Assembly (NCBI GenBank): GCA_044425575.1 | Contig: JAWXVE010000034.1 | Location: 1 to 22,878, forward strand | Source of the DNA: JAWXVE01 sp044425575 | GTDB taxonomy: Bacteria; Bacillota; Clostridia; Lachnospirales; Lachnospiraceae | DNA: 22,878 nucleotides | Reading direction: 5' to 3' | In this document: positions 1 to 8,402 of the stretch, one piece after another | Position numbering within the stretch: position 1 is the first letter of the stretch | Layout: each line of letters begins with the position of its first letter | Translations under genes and position numbers: made by a program | The notes under the pieces: generated by a model | What the model saw: only the letters and a program-made list of their open reading frames with translations | Told to the model about the DNA's origin: nothing | Databases searched by the model: none

Positions 1-564
1 CGCTCGGCGAGGGCAGAAATCTACTCAAATACAGGTGGTCAATCTTCTAAAGCAACACCACTTGGCGCTATTGCAAAATTCGCTGCAGGTGGTAAAGTAG
101 TACCTAAGAAAGACCTTGCAAGTATTGCGATGAGTTATGGTTCTGTCTATGTGGCACAAATAGCAATGGGAGCTGATTACAATCAATGTATTAAGGCAAT
201 TACTGAGGCAGAAAGCTATAATGGACCATCTATTATTATTGCATATGCTCCATGTATTAGCCATGGCATTAAGATTGGTATGAACAATGCACCATTGGAA
301 GAAGAAAAAGCAGTGAAATCTGGATACTGGCACTTATTCCGCTACAATCCAGAATTAAAGACGGCTGGCAAAGCGGCATTTAGCCTTGATAGTAAGTTGC
401 CAACTATGGAATACAAAGACTTCTTATCTGGAGAAGTTCGATACAATGCACTTATGCGTAAATCACCAGATAAAGCAACAGAACTCTTTGATGAAGCTGC
501 AAAACATGCGGCTGACCGTTTAGAATATCTACAAAAGCTAGTGACTCTATATGGAGATAAATAG
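1..564 (+). CDS. nifJ: Pyruvate:ferredoxin oxidoreductase, C-terminal part (5' end missing)
   Basis: This is the last ~187 residues of pyruvate:ferredoxin (flavodoxin) oxidoreductase, which converts pyruvate and CoA to acetyl-CoA and CO2 in the cytoplasm and reduces ferredoxin. The frame is open from base 1. It shows the TPP-domain signature I-Y-S-N-T-G-G-Q-S-S-K, then A-M-S-Y-G-S-V-Y-V-A-Q and Y-A-P-C-I-S-H-G-I. In this family the Cys of the last motif is expected to be a ligand of the TPP-proximal [4Fe-4S] cluster. The stop is TAG at 562-564 and a terminator follows, so this is the end of its transcription unit. The family is usually ~1170 residues, so about 980 lie outside the window. The first five codons (R-S-A-R-A, about 80% GC) do not match the expected residues before E-I-Y-S-N-T and are probably not native. 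The ATG at 130 is internal and not a real start. Confidence 0.93.
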   Translation, partial: RSARAEIYSNTGGQSSKATPLGAIAKFAAGGKVVPKKDLASIAMSYGSVYVAQIAMGADYNQCIKAITEAESYNGPSIIIAYAPCISHGIKIGMNNAPLEEEKAVKSGYWHLFRYNPELKTAGKAAFSLDSKLPTMEYKDFLSGEVRYNALMRKSPDKATELFDEAAKHAADRLEYLQKLVTLYGDK

Positions 565-605
565 GATGTACAATCACGTAATAGAGTGATATAAGGATTT
601 AGAAG

Positions 606-650
606 AAAGCCTACAAGATAAAATGTTAAAATGTCTTGTGGGCTTTTCTA
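606..650 (+). terminator. Intrinsic terminator after the PFOR gene
   Basis: The arm at 606-618 (AAAGCCTACAAGA) pairs with 634-646 (TCTTGTGGGCTTT) over 13 base pairs with one G-U wobble. The loop is A-rich and about 15 nt. The 3' arm runs into TTTTCTA and, slightly later, ATTTTTA. It lies 41 nt after the PFOR stop and separates that gene from the glycosyltransferase fusion gene. Confidence 0.85.
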
Positions 651-683
651 ATCATTTTTAAAGTCTAATTAAAGTATTGGACT

Positions 684-689
684 TATAAT
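684..689 (+). promoter_or_regulatory. Possible -10 box before the glycosyltransferase fusion gene
   Basis: A perfect TATAAT lies at 684-689, downstream of the terminator and 32 nt before the ATG at 722. A start site here would give a ~25 nt leader. No good -35 hexamer sits 16-18 bp upstream (the sequence around 660-667 is AAAGTCTA), and there is no TGn extension. The assignment rests on position and the -10 match alone. Confidence 0.35.
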
Positions 690-721
690 GAATAGATTAG
701 AGTAATGATAGGAGTGTGCCC

Positions 722-2719
722 ATGAAAAATTGTGTGATAGTCATACCGTCATATGAACCGGATGAGATACTAGTGAAGCTGGTAATGGAGCTGAAAGAGA
801 ATGAATTTCAGCAGATAGTAGTGGTAGATGATGGGAGTTCTATGAGTTATATGCCTATTTTCAACCAGATTCAGCAATTGGGGTGCGTCTTAATCACTCA
901 TCATGAGAATCTTGGAAAAGGGCAAGCTTTAAAGACGGGAATAAAAGAAGCCATGGTGTGCTTTCCCATTAATCTTGGTATTATAACCGTAGACAGCGAT
1001 GGACAACATAAGGTTTCTGACGTGGTGAAAGTATATGATGGATTCACCCAATACCCCAATACATACCTCTTGGGAACAAGAACATTTTCTCTTCCAACTG
1101 TTCCATTAAAAAGTTACCTAGGTAATAAAATAACATCCTTTCTATTTAGGCTTAATACAGGTGTGGCTTGTAACGATACACAAACAGGACTTCGAGGCAT
1201 ACCTTTTTCCTACCTTTCTTATGCTTTAAAAGCAAGAGGGAATCGTTATGAGTATGAGTACAACTTATTGCAAACAATGACAGAGCAAGTACCACTCACA
1301 ATGATTCCAATTAGTACAGTGTACTTTCAGAAAAATACATTATCTCATTTCCGACCAGTTAGGGATTCTATTTTAATCTATCACCAAATGATTGCTTTTT
1401 TGCTTAGTTCGTTGGCTGGATTTTTGACGGATATTATAGGATTCTACTTCATCTCATTGATTTTAGGAGCCATGTCACTTGAACCGATTATGATAGCCAC
1501 TGTTGTAGCACGTATTTTATCGGGAATGGTCAATTATATTATCAATAAGAAGTCCGTATTTCGACTGCAACATAAAACGTGGAAAAGTGCAATCCAATAT
1601 ATCATATTATTTGTGTTTCTTATGATGGCAAGTGCTTTTGGAACAAAAGGGTTATCTATGGTTATGTCCAATTTAGTGCTAGGGAAAATTCTTGTTGATA
1701 CATCTTTGTTCTTTTTTAGTTATGTAATGCAAAAGGATTGGGTATTTGCAGAACGTGTTAATTATCAACAAGCTTCTACAATCTGGAAAGCTTGTGCTAC
1801 CGTATTCTTCATCTATTACGTAGGATTTATGCTGCTAAATCGGTTTGTGGTACCACAAAATATTGTGTCAATAGACCAAGTGACAGGAGTGGATGCTGTA
1901 TTAGAAACAGCAGATGACATGGATGAAGTAACAGAAGAAATAGAACTTATAATGGAAGAGGCGGTAGAAGAAGTCAGTGAACCGATTATTACCGCAACGA
2001 GCTATATGGATGATTCCATACAGATTACAATTGAAACCATACGAGCATATGAAACTGATGTTTATGTGGCTGAGATTATTCTAGCAGATAGTGCCAGTCT
2101 ACAAGCGGGATTGGCAGAAGATTCATTTGGAACGAATGTAAAAGAAAAAACTTCTACTATAGCAGAGAATAACCAAGCGATTTTGGCGATTAATGGGGAT
2201 TATTATGGCTTCCGTGATGAGGGTTATGTGATGCGTAATGGATACTTATATCGCGAAACTACTACAAAGGGTGGAAACGAAGATTTGGTTATTTTCGAAG
2301 ATGGTAGTATGGAAATAATAGAAGAACTAGATATTACAGCTAAGGAGTTAGAGGAGCTTGGAGCAGTACAGATTTACTCTTTTGGACCAGGATTGATTAT
2401 GGATGGAGAGCTTATAGTAGATGGTGGCAGTCAAGTGGATCATGAAGATGAAAGTAATCCGCGTACAGCAATTGGCATGATCGAACCAAATCATTATATT
2501 TTTCTTGTATCGGATGGCAGAACGAACGAAAGTGAAGGCTTAACTATAGAAGAAATTGCAATCATCCTGCAATCTTATGATTGTGAGGTGGCTTATAATT
2601 TAGATGGCGGTGGTTCTTCCACCATGGTATTTATGGGAGAGGTTATTAATTATCCTACCACAAATGGAAAAGAATATAGAGAAAGGAGTGTGAGTGATAT
2701 TGTGTACATTGGATCATAA
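722..2719 (+). CDS. Fusion: family 2 glycosyltransferase + GtrA-like membrane domain + phosphodiester glycosidase (NAGPA-type) domain
   Basis: This is a single 665-residue polypeptide with three domains. Residues 1-~215 form a GT-A glycosyltransferase family 2 domain, with V-V-V-D-D-G-S-S near the N-terminus and the metal-binding D-S-D at 91-93, as in polyprenyl-phosphate sugar transferases. Residues ~224-345 contain four hydrophobic helices with GtrA-family features (I-I-N-K-K-S-V-F and Q-K-D-W-V-F ending the two halves). Another membrane helix (357-375) and an acidic linker lead to a phosphodiester glycosidase domain (~447-665) with A-I-N-G-D-Y-Y, P-R-T-A-I-G and N-L-D-G-G-G-S-S-T (626-634). 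Inferred topology: glycosyltransferase inside, glycosidase outside. The start is ATG 722, because AGGAG (710-714) lies 7 nt before it; the GTG at 716 sits 1 nt after that site. The next gene overlaps its 3' end. The sugar and acceptor are unknown. Confidence 0.85.
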   Translation: MKNCVIVIPSYEPDEILVKLVMELKENEFQQIVVVDDGSSMSYMPIFNQIQQLGCVLITHHENLGKGQALKTGIKEAMVCFPINLGIITVDSDGQHKVSDVVKVYDGFTQYPNTYLLGTRTFSLPTVPLKSYLGNKITSFLFRLNTGVACNDTQTGLRGIPFSYLSYALKARGNRYEYEYNLLQTMTEQVPLTMIPISTVYFQKNTLSHFRPVRDSILIYHQMIAFLLSSLAGFLTDIIGFYFISLILGAMSLEPIMIATVVARILSGMVNYIINKKSVFRLQHKTWKSAIQYIILFVFLMMASAFGTKGLSMVMSNLVLGKILVDTSLFFFSYVMQKDWVFAERVNYQQASTIWKACATVFFIYYVGFMLLNRFVVPQNIVSIDQVTGVDAVLETADDMDEVTEEIELIMEEAVEEVSEPIITATSYMDDSIQITIETIRAYETDVYVAEIILADSASLQAGLAEDSFGTNVKEKTSTIAENNQAILAINGDYYGFRDEGYVMRNGYLYRETTTKGGNEDLVIFEDGSMEIIEELDITAKELEELGAVQIYSFGPGLIMDGELIVDGGSQVDHEDESNPRTAIGMIEPNHYIFLVSDGRTNESEGLTIEEIAIILQSYDCEVAYNLDGGGSSTMVFMGEVINYPTTNGKEYRERSVSDIVYIGS

Positions 2720-3128
2720 GAAATTAATGCGTGAATTTTATATGCAAAAGCGAGTGAAACCATATGGTATTTCAACACTTTTATGTATGGCAGTGCCTAT
2801 TATATACGGTCAATTTTCCCATGGGGTTAGCTCCATACATATGACGTTTCTCTTTGTGTACCCACTGTTCCTAGGAGTTTGTGCGGCTTTGTTATGTATG
2901 GTTGTATTACAAAGGAAAAGCGTACATTTCTTCGCGACACACTTCTACCATACAGGAGTAGTGGCGCTTATGCTCAGTTCTACTTTAAAAGGAATATTTG
3001 AAATTGCAGGTACATCCTCTGTGTACCAGTCTATTTTAACAGTGCTTGGCATTCTAATGATTCTTATTGGTATTACTTGCTTATTCGTGAACATGTATCG
3101 TATAATATCTCACGCAGGAACTCATTAG
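2694..3128 (+). CDS. Four-helix membrane protein of unknown function
   Basis: I do not recognise this 144-residue protein. It has four probable membrane helices at about residues 24-41, 51-73, 84-103 and 112-133, short loops, a basic N-terminal stretch (Q-K-R-V-K) and no catalytic motif I can name. The start is taken as GTG 2694, because AGGAG (2684-2688) lies 5 nt upstream; the ATGs at residues 12 and 17 have no comparable site. The gene overlaps the fusion gene by 26 bases in another frame, so translation is probably coupled, and the yjjG-like gene follows 19 nt after its stop. The overlap suggests it belongs with the fusion protein, perhaps as a membrane partner, but this is inference only. 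Confidence 0.7.
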   Translation: MILCTLDHKKLMREFYMQKRVKPYGISTLLCMAVPIIYGQFSHGVSSIHMTFLFVYPLFLGVCAALLCMVVLQRKSVHFFATHFYHTGVVALMLSSTLKGIFEIAGTSSVYQSILTVLGILMILIGITCLFVNMYRIISHAGTH

Positions 3129-3147
3129 AATAAATGGAGTGAAGAAT

Positions 3148-3846
3148 ATGAATAGAAAATATAAATATTTATTATGGGATATAGATGATACTTTAATTGA
3201 CTTTAAAGCATCTCAAAATATTGCACTACAACAATGCTTTACTGACTATGGAATTGTACTAACGCAGAAAGATATACAAGTATACAACACCATTAATAAA
3301 GGCTATTGGAGACGACTAGAAGAAGGTACTATTGAGAAAAGTGTGATGTTACAGCAACGCTTTCAAGATTTTATTCAATACCTATCGGTAGATGGACTTA
3401 GTGCAAAGGATATTAATACAACTTTTCAAGTGTGCATAGGGGAATCTGCTGTTTTATATGAGGGAGCATATGAGCTTTGTCTTGATGCAAAAAGCTTAGT
3501 ACAACAATATGTCATTACCAATGGAACACGTATCGCACAAGAAATTAAGCTGCGACAAACAGGACTAGATCAAGTGCTAGACGGTATTTTTATTTCAGAT
3601 GATGTAGGTTATCAAAAACCAGACATACGGTTTTTTCAACATGTAGAATTGCATATTCCTAATTTTAAGAAGGAAGAGGCACTTGTGATCGGAGATTCTT
3701 TAACAAGTGATATGCAAGGTGCCAATGGAGCAGGTATTGACTGTTGCTGGTTTAATCCGCAGGGGAAAGTCAGGGAAGAGCATGGAATTGTAATTCATTA
3801 TGAAATACAATCACTAGAAGAAGTTAGGCATATTATTAGACTGTAA
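3148..3846 (+). CDS. yjjG: HAD-superfamily nucleotidase, YjjG type
   Basis: This 232-residue protein is a cytoplasmic HAD subfamily IA phosphohydrolase. It has motif I D-I-D-D-T-L with nucleophile D11 and acid/base D13, motif II V-I-T-N-G-T (T124), motif III Lys in Y-Q-K-P-D (K157), and motif IV I-G-D-S-L-T-S-D-M (D183, D188). The E. coli relative YjjG dephosphorylates non-canonical and other pyrimidine nucleoside monophosphates; the assignment here rests on overall resemblance and length (~225-230 for that family). The start is ATG 3148, with GGAG at 3136-3139 spaced 8 nt; the GTG at 3139 overlaps that site. It is the last gene of the group started by the glycosyltransferase fusion. A generic HAD phosphatase is the main alternative. 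Confidence 0.82.
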   Translation: MNRKYKYLLWDIDDTLIDFKASQNIALQQCFTDYGIVLTQKDIQVYNTINKGYWRRLEEGTIEKSVMLQQRFQDFIQYLSVDGLSAKDINTTFQVCIGESAVLYEGAYELCLDAKSLVQQYVITNGTRIAQEIKLRQTGLDQVLDGIFISDDVGYQKPDIRFFQHVELHIPNFKKEEALVIGDSLTSDMQGANGAGIDCCWFNPQGKVREEHGIVIHYEIQSLEEVRHIIRL

Positions 3847-3905
3847 CTAGTCCACTCCATTATACGACTATACGAATCTATAAAATAACTCATTGCGACG
3901 AGGGG

Positions 3906-3934
3906 ATGACAAAATAAGATTATTTTGCTATAAT
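3906..3934 (+). promoter_or_regulatory. Sigma-A promoter of the ftsK/spoIIIE gene, with palindrome in the spacer
   Basis: The -35 is ATGACA (3906-3911, five of six to TTGACA). The spacer is 17 bp, and the -10 is a perfect TATAAT (3929-3934) preceded by TGC, an extended -10. It lies 36 nt before the TTG start of ftsK. The spacer is mostly filled by the perfect inverted repeat CAAAATAA-GA-TTATTTTG (3910-3927), which overlaps the last two bases of the -35 and abuts the -10. Such a position suits an operator, but no known binding site matches that I can name. Confidence 0.75.
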
Positions 3935-3969
3935 AGAAAAGTTAAAGAGCGTACAATGGAGGAAAGAAC

Positions 3970-6666
3970 TTGGCAACGAATCAAAGAACTACAAAGAATA
4001 ATACTACTAGCAAGAGAACAAATACAAAGCAACTAGAAGCACAGAAAAAAGAAGAAGCAAACAAGGTAAAACGTGAAATTTTTTTGGTGTGCGTTTTTGT
4101 AGTTGCCATATTACTTTTTTTGAGCAATTTTGGGATTATTGGAACAGTAGGGAATTATATTAGTGCCTTTCTGTTTGGGTGTATGGGAATTATTGCTTAC
4201 ATATTTCCTGTTGTTTTAGTGGTAGCAGGAGCATTTTATCTATCCAATCGAGAGAATAAGAAAGTGATTATTACGATTATAATTGCATTTGTTTTACTAG
4301 GTGTGGTGGGTATGATGGCATCGCTGATTGCACAGCCTATGAACACACTTACTTCAAGTGGTGCACCGATTGGAGAGCAGATTAAATTGTTCTATACAGA
4401 GAGTAGCCAACAGAGAAATGGTGGTGGTGTAATTTACTCTATATTAGCATATGGAATGGTACAAGCTATGGGAGTTGTTGGTACGGTATTGATTTTACTT
4501 CTAATGATTGCCATATGCACCATTATACTGACTAAGAAATCTATGATTCGCGGAATTAAGAAGGGGAGTAAGATTGCCTATGATTCTGCCAAAGTAGAAG
4601 CAAGTAAGCAGAGAAAAAAGAGAAAATTGCGCAAAGAAGAACAACTTGCGAGAGATAGAGAACATAGAGAATTACTAGGAGAAGATCAAGAAGAGTTCCA
4701 AGCGGATTCGAAAAAACTTCGCATGGAGAAGAAAATTGCTGGAGTGATGAAAAATCCTAAGATTACAAAAGTTACGGAAGTTTGCGAATTAGAAGAAGGT
4801 GCGAAGCGCTATGATATGCATGAATATGTTCCAGTAGAACCAACTACCCTAGGTGAAAGTACTAAGGCGTATGTACAAGAACCTGTTTCGCAAGTATCAA
4901 CTATTGTTGCAACCCCTACGGCAGTAGCCAATGAACTTGTAACGAATCCAGATTCTCATATGGATCAATTAGGCGAGGCAGAGAGTGTTGCACAGACCCC
5001 TACCGTTCATATGGAACAGCCAAGTAATCAGTTGACGCGGCGGGGACAAGCGGTGGCAGCGCAATCTGTGATGCAACAACCAGTAGAACAACAGCCTATA
5101 GTACAACAACCTACAGTGCAACAAACGGCACAATCACCTAGTGGGAGACAACAGGGAAATCAACGTGTCGCACAACAGCGCCCATACCAATTTCCACCGA
5201 TTCACTTGTTGAAAGCAAGCGATCCCACTGAAAATAAAAATGCAGCTAAATTACTAAGAGAAACAGCGATGCAATTAGAACAAACGCTGCTTACCTTTGG
5301 TGTTAAAGTTACGGTTACAGATATTAGCCAAGGACCTTCGGTGACCAGATATGAGTTGCAGCCAGAACTTGGAGTTAAAGTAAGTAAGATTGTAGGATTG
5401 GCAGATGATATTAAGTTAAACTTAGCGGCAACAGATATTCGTATTGAAGCACCTATACCAGGGAAAGCGGCCGTGGGAATTGAAGTACCTAATAAAGAAA
5501 ATAGTTTAGTAGCATTACGTGATTTATTTGAAACTAATGAATTTAAAACATTTGATTCTAACATTGCTTTTGCAGTAGGAAAAGATATTAGTGGCAAGAC
5601 CGTAGTATCCGATATTGGAAAGATGCCTCATATGTTAGTGGCAGGAGCAACTGGATCTGGTAAGTCTGTTTGTATTAATACCTTGATTATGAGTGTTTTA
5701 TATAAAGCCCATCCAGATGATGTGAAGATGATTATGATTGATCCAAAAGTAGTAGAACTAAGTGTCTATAATGGGATACCCCACCTAATGATTCCTGTTG
5801 TTACGGATCCTAAGAAGGCAGCGGCAGCACTTCATTGGGGCGTGGCAGAAATGACAGATCGTTATAAGAAATTTGCAGATTATAATGTGAGAGATTTAAA
5901 AGGTTATAATGATAAGGTGGCGGGAACTATTGATTCTGCTACTGGAGAGCCATTTAAGAAAATGCCACAGATTATAATTATAGTAGATGAGCTTGCAGAT
6001 TTAATGATGGTGGCGCCAGGAGAGGTGGAAGAATCAATCTGTCGATTGGCACAATTAGCTAGAGCGGCAGGAATTCATTTAATTATTGCCACACAGCGTC
6101 CATCCGTAGATGTTATTACAGGACTTATTAAAGCAAATATGCCAAGTCGTGTTGCTTTTTCTGTATCCAGTGGAGTGGATTCGAGAACCATTCTAGATAT
6201 GAATGGAGCAGAAAAGTTATTAGGTAAGGGCGACATGTTATTCTATCCACAAGGATATAGCAAACCGGGAAGAGTGCAAGGTGCATTTGTATCTGACGGT
6301 GAAGTATCAGATGTGGTAGATTTCTTAAAGAATCAGGCAATCGGGAATGTTTATGAAGAAGATATTACAAGTAGAATTGAGCAAGTAGCGGTAGAATCAT
6401 CACAAGGAAAGAATAATAGCAGTGCTTGTGATGATACAGATGTATATTTTCAGGATGCAGCTCGATTTATTATTGAGAAGGAAAAGGCATCTATTGGAAT
6501 GTTACAAAGAGTTTTTAAAATTGGATTCAATCGTGCAGCACGTATTATGGACCAACTAGCAGAAGAAGGAGTTGTGGGGGAAGAAGAGGGTACGAAACCA
6601 AGAAAAGTTCTTATGTCTATGGAGGCATTTGAAGAGTATATAAGAGAAAAGGATGGAGATGAATAG
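3970..6666 (+). CDS. ftsK: DNA translocase FtsK/SpoIIIE
   Basis: This 898-residue membrane-anchored ATPase pumps DNA through the closing septum at division and, in spore formers, into the forespore. Residues 36-57, 66-90, 98-120 and 153-186 give the four-helix N-terminal anchor. A charged and then Gln/Pro-rich linker follows, with Q-Q-P type repeats at about 363-386. The RecA-like motor contains Walker A G-A-T-G-S-G-K-S (559-566) and Walker B I-I-I-I-V-D-E (D673, E674). The C-terminus (~822-890) is the winged-helix gamma domain that reads polar DNA motifs. The start is TTG 3970, with GGAGG (3958-3962) 7 nt upstream. The fhs start lies 1 nt after its stop, so the two are translationally linked. 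From sequence alone I cannot say whether it acts as FtsK, SpoIIIE or both. Confidence 0.96.
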   Translation: MATNQRTTKNNTTSKRTNTKQLEAQKKEEANKVKREIFLVCVFVVAILLFLSNFGIIGTVGNYISAFLFGCMGIIAYIFPVVLVVAGAFYLSNRENKKVIITIIIAFVLLGVVGMMASLIAQPMNTLTSSGAPIGEQIKLFYTESSQQRNGGGVIYSILAYGMVQAMGVVGTVLILLLMIAICTIILTKKSMIRGIKKGSKIAYDSAKVEASKQRKKRKLRKEEQLARDREHRELLGEDQEEFQADSKKLRMEKKIAGVMKNPKITKVTEVCELEEGAKRYDMHEYVPVEPTTLGESTKAYVQEPVSQVSTIVATPTAVANELVTNPDSHMDQLGEAESVAQTPTVHMEQPSNQLTRRGQAVAAQSVMQQPVEQQPIVQQPTVQQTAQSPSGRQQGNQRVAQQRPYQFPPIHLLKASDPTENKNAAKLLRETAMQLEQTLLTFGVKVTVTDISQGPSVTRYELQPELGVKVSKIVGLADDIKLNLAATDIRIEAPIPGKAAVGIEVPNKENSLVALRDLFETNEFKTFDSNIAFAVGKDISGKTVVSDIGKMPHMLVAGATGSGKSVCINTLIMSVLYKAHPDDVKMIMIDPKVVELSVYNGIPHLMIPVVTDPKKAAAALHWGVAEMTDRYKKFADYNVRDLKGYNDKVAGTIDSATGEPFKKMPQIIIIVDELADLMMVAPGEVEESICRLAQLARAAGIHLIIATQRPSVDVITGLIKANMPSRVAFSVSSGVDSRTILDMNGAEKLLGKGDMLFYPQGYSKPGRVQGAFVSDGEVSDVVDFLKNQAIGNVYEEDITSRIEQVAVESSQGKNNSSACDDTDVYFQDAARFIIEKEKASIGMLQRVFKIGFNRAARIMDQLAEEGVVGEEEGTKPRKVLMSMEAFEEYIREKDGDE

Positions 6667-6667
6667 G

Positions 6668-8335
6668 ATGACAGATATTCAAATTGCACAAAATGCAACG
6701 ATGTTACCAATTACAGAAGTAGCGAAAGAAATTGGAGTGTCGCAAGATTACTTAGAATTATATGGAAAATACAAAGCTAAACTGTCAGATGAGTACATAG
6801 AGTCTATTCAAGACCAACCAGATGGCAAATTAATTCTAGTAACAGCCATTAATCCAACACCGGCTGGTGAAGGCAAAACAACAGTGAGTATTGGACTAGG
6901 ACAGGCACTGAGTAAATTACAGAAGAAGACTATGATTGCACTTCGTGAACCATCTTTAGGACCTTGCTTTGGCATAAAAGGCGGGGCAGCTGGTGGTGGC
7001 TATTCCCAAGTAGTTCCTATGGAAGATTTGAATCTACATTTTACGGGAGATTTTCATGCCATTACATCAGCAAATAACTTGTTGGCTGCTTTGTTAGACA
7101 ATCATATTCAACAAGGCAATGAATTGGGTATTGATACACGACAAGTAGTATGGAAACGATGTCTTGATATGAATGATCGAGTATTACGCAATGTGGTAGT
7201 TGGTATGGGAACGAAAATGGATGGTGTAGTAAGAGAAGACCACTTTGTTATTACTGTGGCATCTGAGATTATGGCTGTATTATGCTTGGCAGTTAATATG
7301 GATGATTTAAAAGAACGTCTTGGAAATATGATTGTTGCATATACTGTAGAAGGAGAACCTGTTACCGCAAGGCAAATTCAAGGGGTAGGAGCTATGGCAG
7401 CTCTTTTAAAGGATGCATTAAAACCTAATTTAATCCAGACTTTGGAACATACGCCAGCCTTAGTGCATGGAGGGCCTTTTGCTAATATCGCTCATGGTTG
7501 CAATAGTGTAAAAGCTACGAAAGCAGCATTAAAAATGGCCGATTATGTTGTAACAGAAGCAGGGTTTGGAGCAGATCTTGGAGCTGAGAAATTCTTTGAT
7601 ATTAAATGCAGAAAGGCAGGGCTAAAACCTGATGCAGTTGTACTAGTAGCAACAGTTCGTGCTTTGAAATATAATGGAGGCGTTGGCAAGTCAGACTTAA
7701 GTATAGAAAATGTAGAGGCGGTTAAGAGGGGAATTGTAAACTTAGCAAAGCACATTGACAATTTGCACCAATACGGTGTTCCTATTGTGGTAACTTTAAA
7801 TGCATTTATAAGTGATACACAAGAAGAAATTGCATACATAGAACAATTTTGTAGAGAACGAGGTTGTGAATTTGCATTGGCAAAAGTGTGGGAACACGGT
7901 GGAGATGGTGGAAAGGAACTTGCAGAAGCTGTGATTCACACCATGGAAACCAAGAAGTCTAACTTTACTTGTCTTTATCCAGATGATTTACCATTGCATG
8001 AGAAAATTCAAACAGTAGCAAAGAAGATTTATGGAGCAAATGGTGTTTCCTTTGGACCGTCTGTAAGAAAACAATTATCACGTTTAGAAGAATTGGGCTT
8101 TGGGCACTTGCCAGTTTGTATGGCAAAAACACAATACTCTTTGTCAGATGACCCAACAAAACTTGGTTGTCCAACTGATTTTGAATTGTCAGTAAGAGAA
8201 GTGTATGTAGCAGCGGGAGCAGGTTTTGTTGTAGTATTAACAGGAAATGTTATGACTATGCCAGGATTACCAAAGGTTCCAGCTGCTAATGGAATCGATG
8301 TGGATGAGAATGGAATGATTACAGGATTGTTCTAG
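6668..8335 (+). CDS. fhs: Formate-tetrahydrofolate ligase
   Basis: The enzyme joins formate to tetrahydrofolate using ATP, giving 10-formyl-THF, the entry step of the folate one-carbon branch. The protein is 555 residues, the normal size. The P-loop-like P-A-G-E-G-K-T-T lies at 65-72, followed by family blocks such as R-E-P-S-L-G-P-C-F-G-I-K-G-G-A-A-G-G-G-Y and, near the C-terminus, T-G-N-V-M-T-M-P-G-L-P. The start is ATG 6668: GGAG at 6655-6658, inside the end of ftsK, is 9 nt away. The in-frame ATGs at 6653 and 6659 lie before or at that site and are less likely. folD follows after 67 nt, so two consecutive steps of the same pathway are adjacent. Confidence 0.97.
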   Translation: MTDIQIAQNATMLPITEVAKEIGVSQDYLELYGKYKAKLSDEYIESIQDQPDGKLILVTAINPTPAGEGKTTVSIGLGQALSKLQKKTMIALREPSLGPCFGIKGGAAGGGYSQVVPMEDLNLHFTGDFHAITSANNLLAALLDNHIQQGNELGIDTRQVVWKRCLDMNDRVLRNVVVGMGTKMDGVVREDHFVITVASEIMAVLCLAVNMDDLKERLGNMIVAYTVEGEPVTARQIQGVGAMAALLKDALKPNLIQTLEHTPALVHGGPFANIAHGCNSVKATKAALKMADYVVTEAGFGADLGAEKFFDIKCRKAGLKPDAVVLVATVRALKYNGGVGKSDLSIENVEAVKRGIVNLAKHIDNLHQYGVPIVVTLNAFISDTQEEIAYIEQFCRERGCEFALAKVWEHGGDGGKELAEAVIHTMETKKSNFTCLYPDDLPLHEKIQTVAKKIYGANGVSFGPSVRKQLSRLEELGFGHLPVCMAKTQYSLSDDPTKLGCPTDFELSVREVYVAAGAGFVVVLTGNVMTMPGLPKVPAANGIDVDENGMITGLF

Positions 8336-8402
8336 AACCTACAAAGGGTATCAGACACCTACACCAATCAGAACATTAGAACATGAAGAAGAGAGAATAG
8401 AG

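Noticed and set aside
25..333. Antisense open frame across the PFOR 3' end
   Set aside because: Cysteine/phenylalanine-rich low-complexity product with no ribosome binding site, lying entirely over a well-conserved gene on the + strand.
716..724. GTG at 716 as start of the fusion gene
   Set aside because: AGGAG at 710-714 would be only 1 nt away; ATG 722 has the correct 7-nt spacing.
3847..3905. Terminator after the yjjG-like gene
   Set aside because: No stem followed by a T-run; only short chance complementarities. Read-through into the ftsK promoter region is possible.
5202..5597. Antisense open frame inside ftsK
   Set aside because: No family resemblance and no start signal; a by-product of codon use in the opposite strand of ftsK.
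8336..8402. Possible tetrahydrofolate riboswitch before folD
   Set aside because: The 67-nt gap is too short and shows no THF-riboswitch core sequence or convincing stems.
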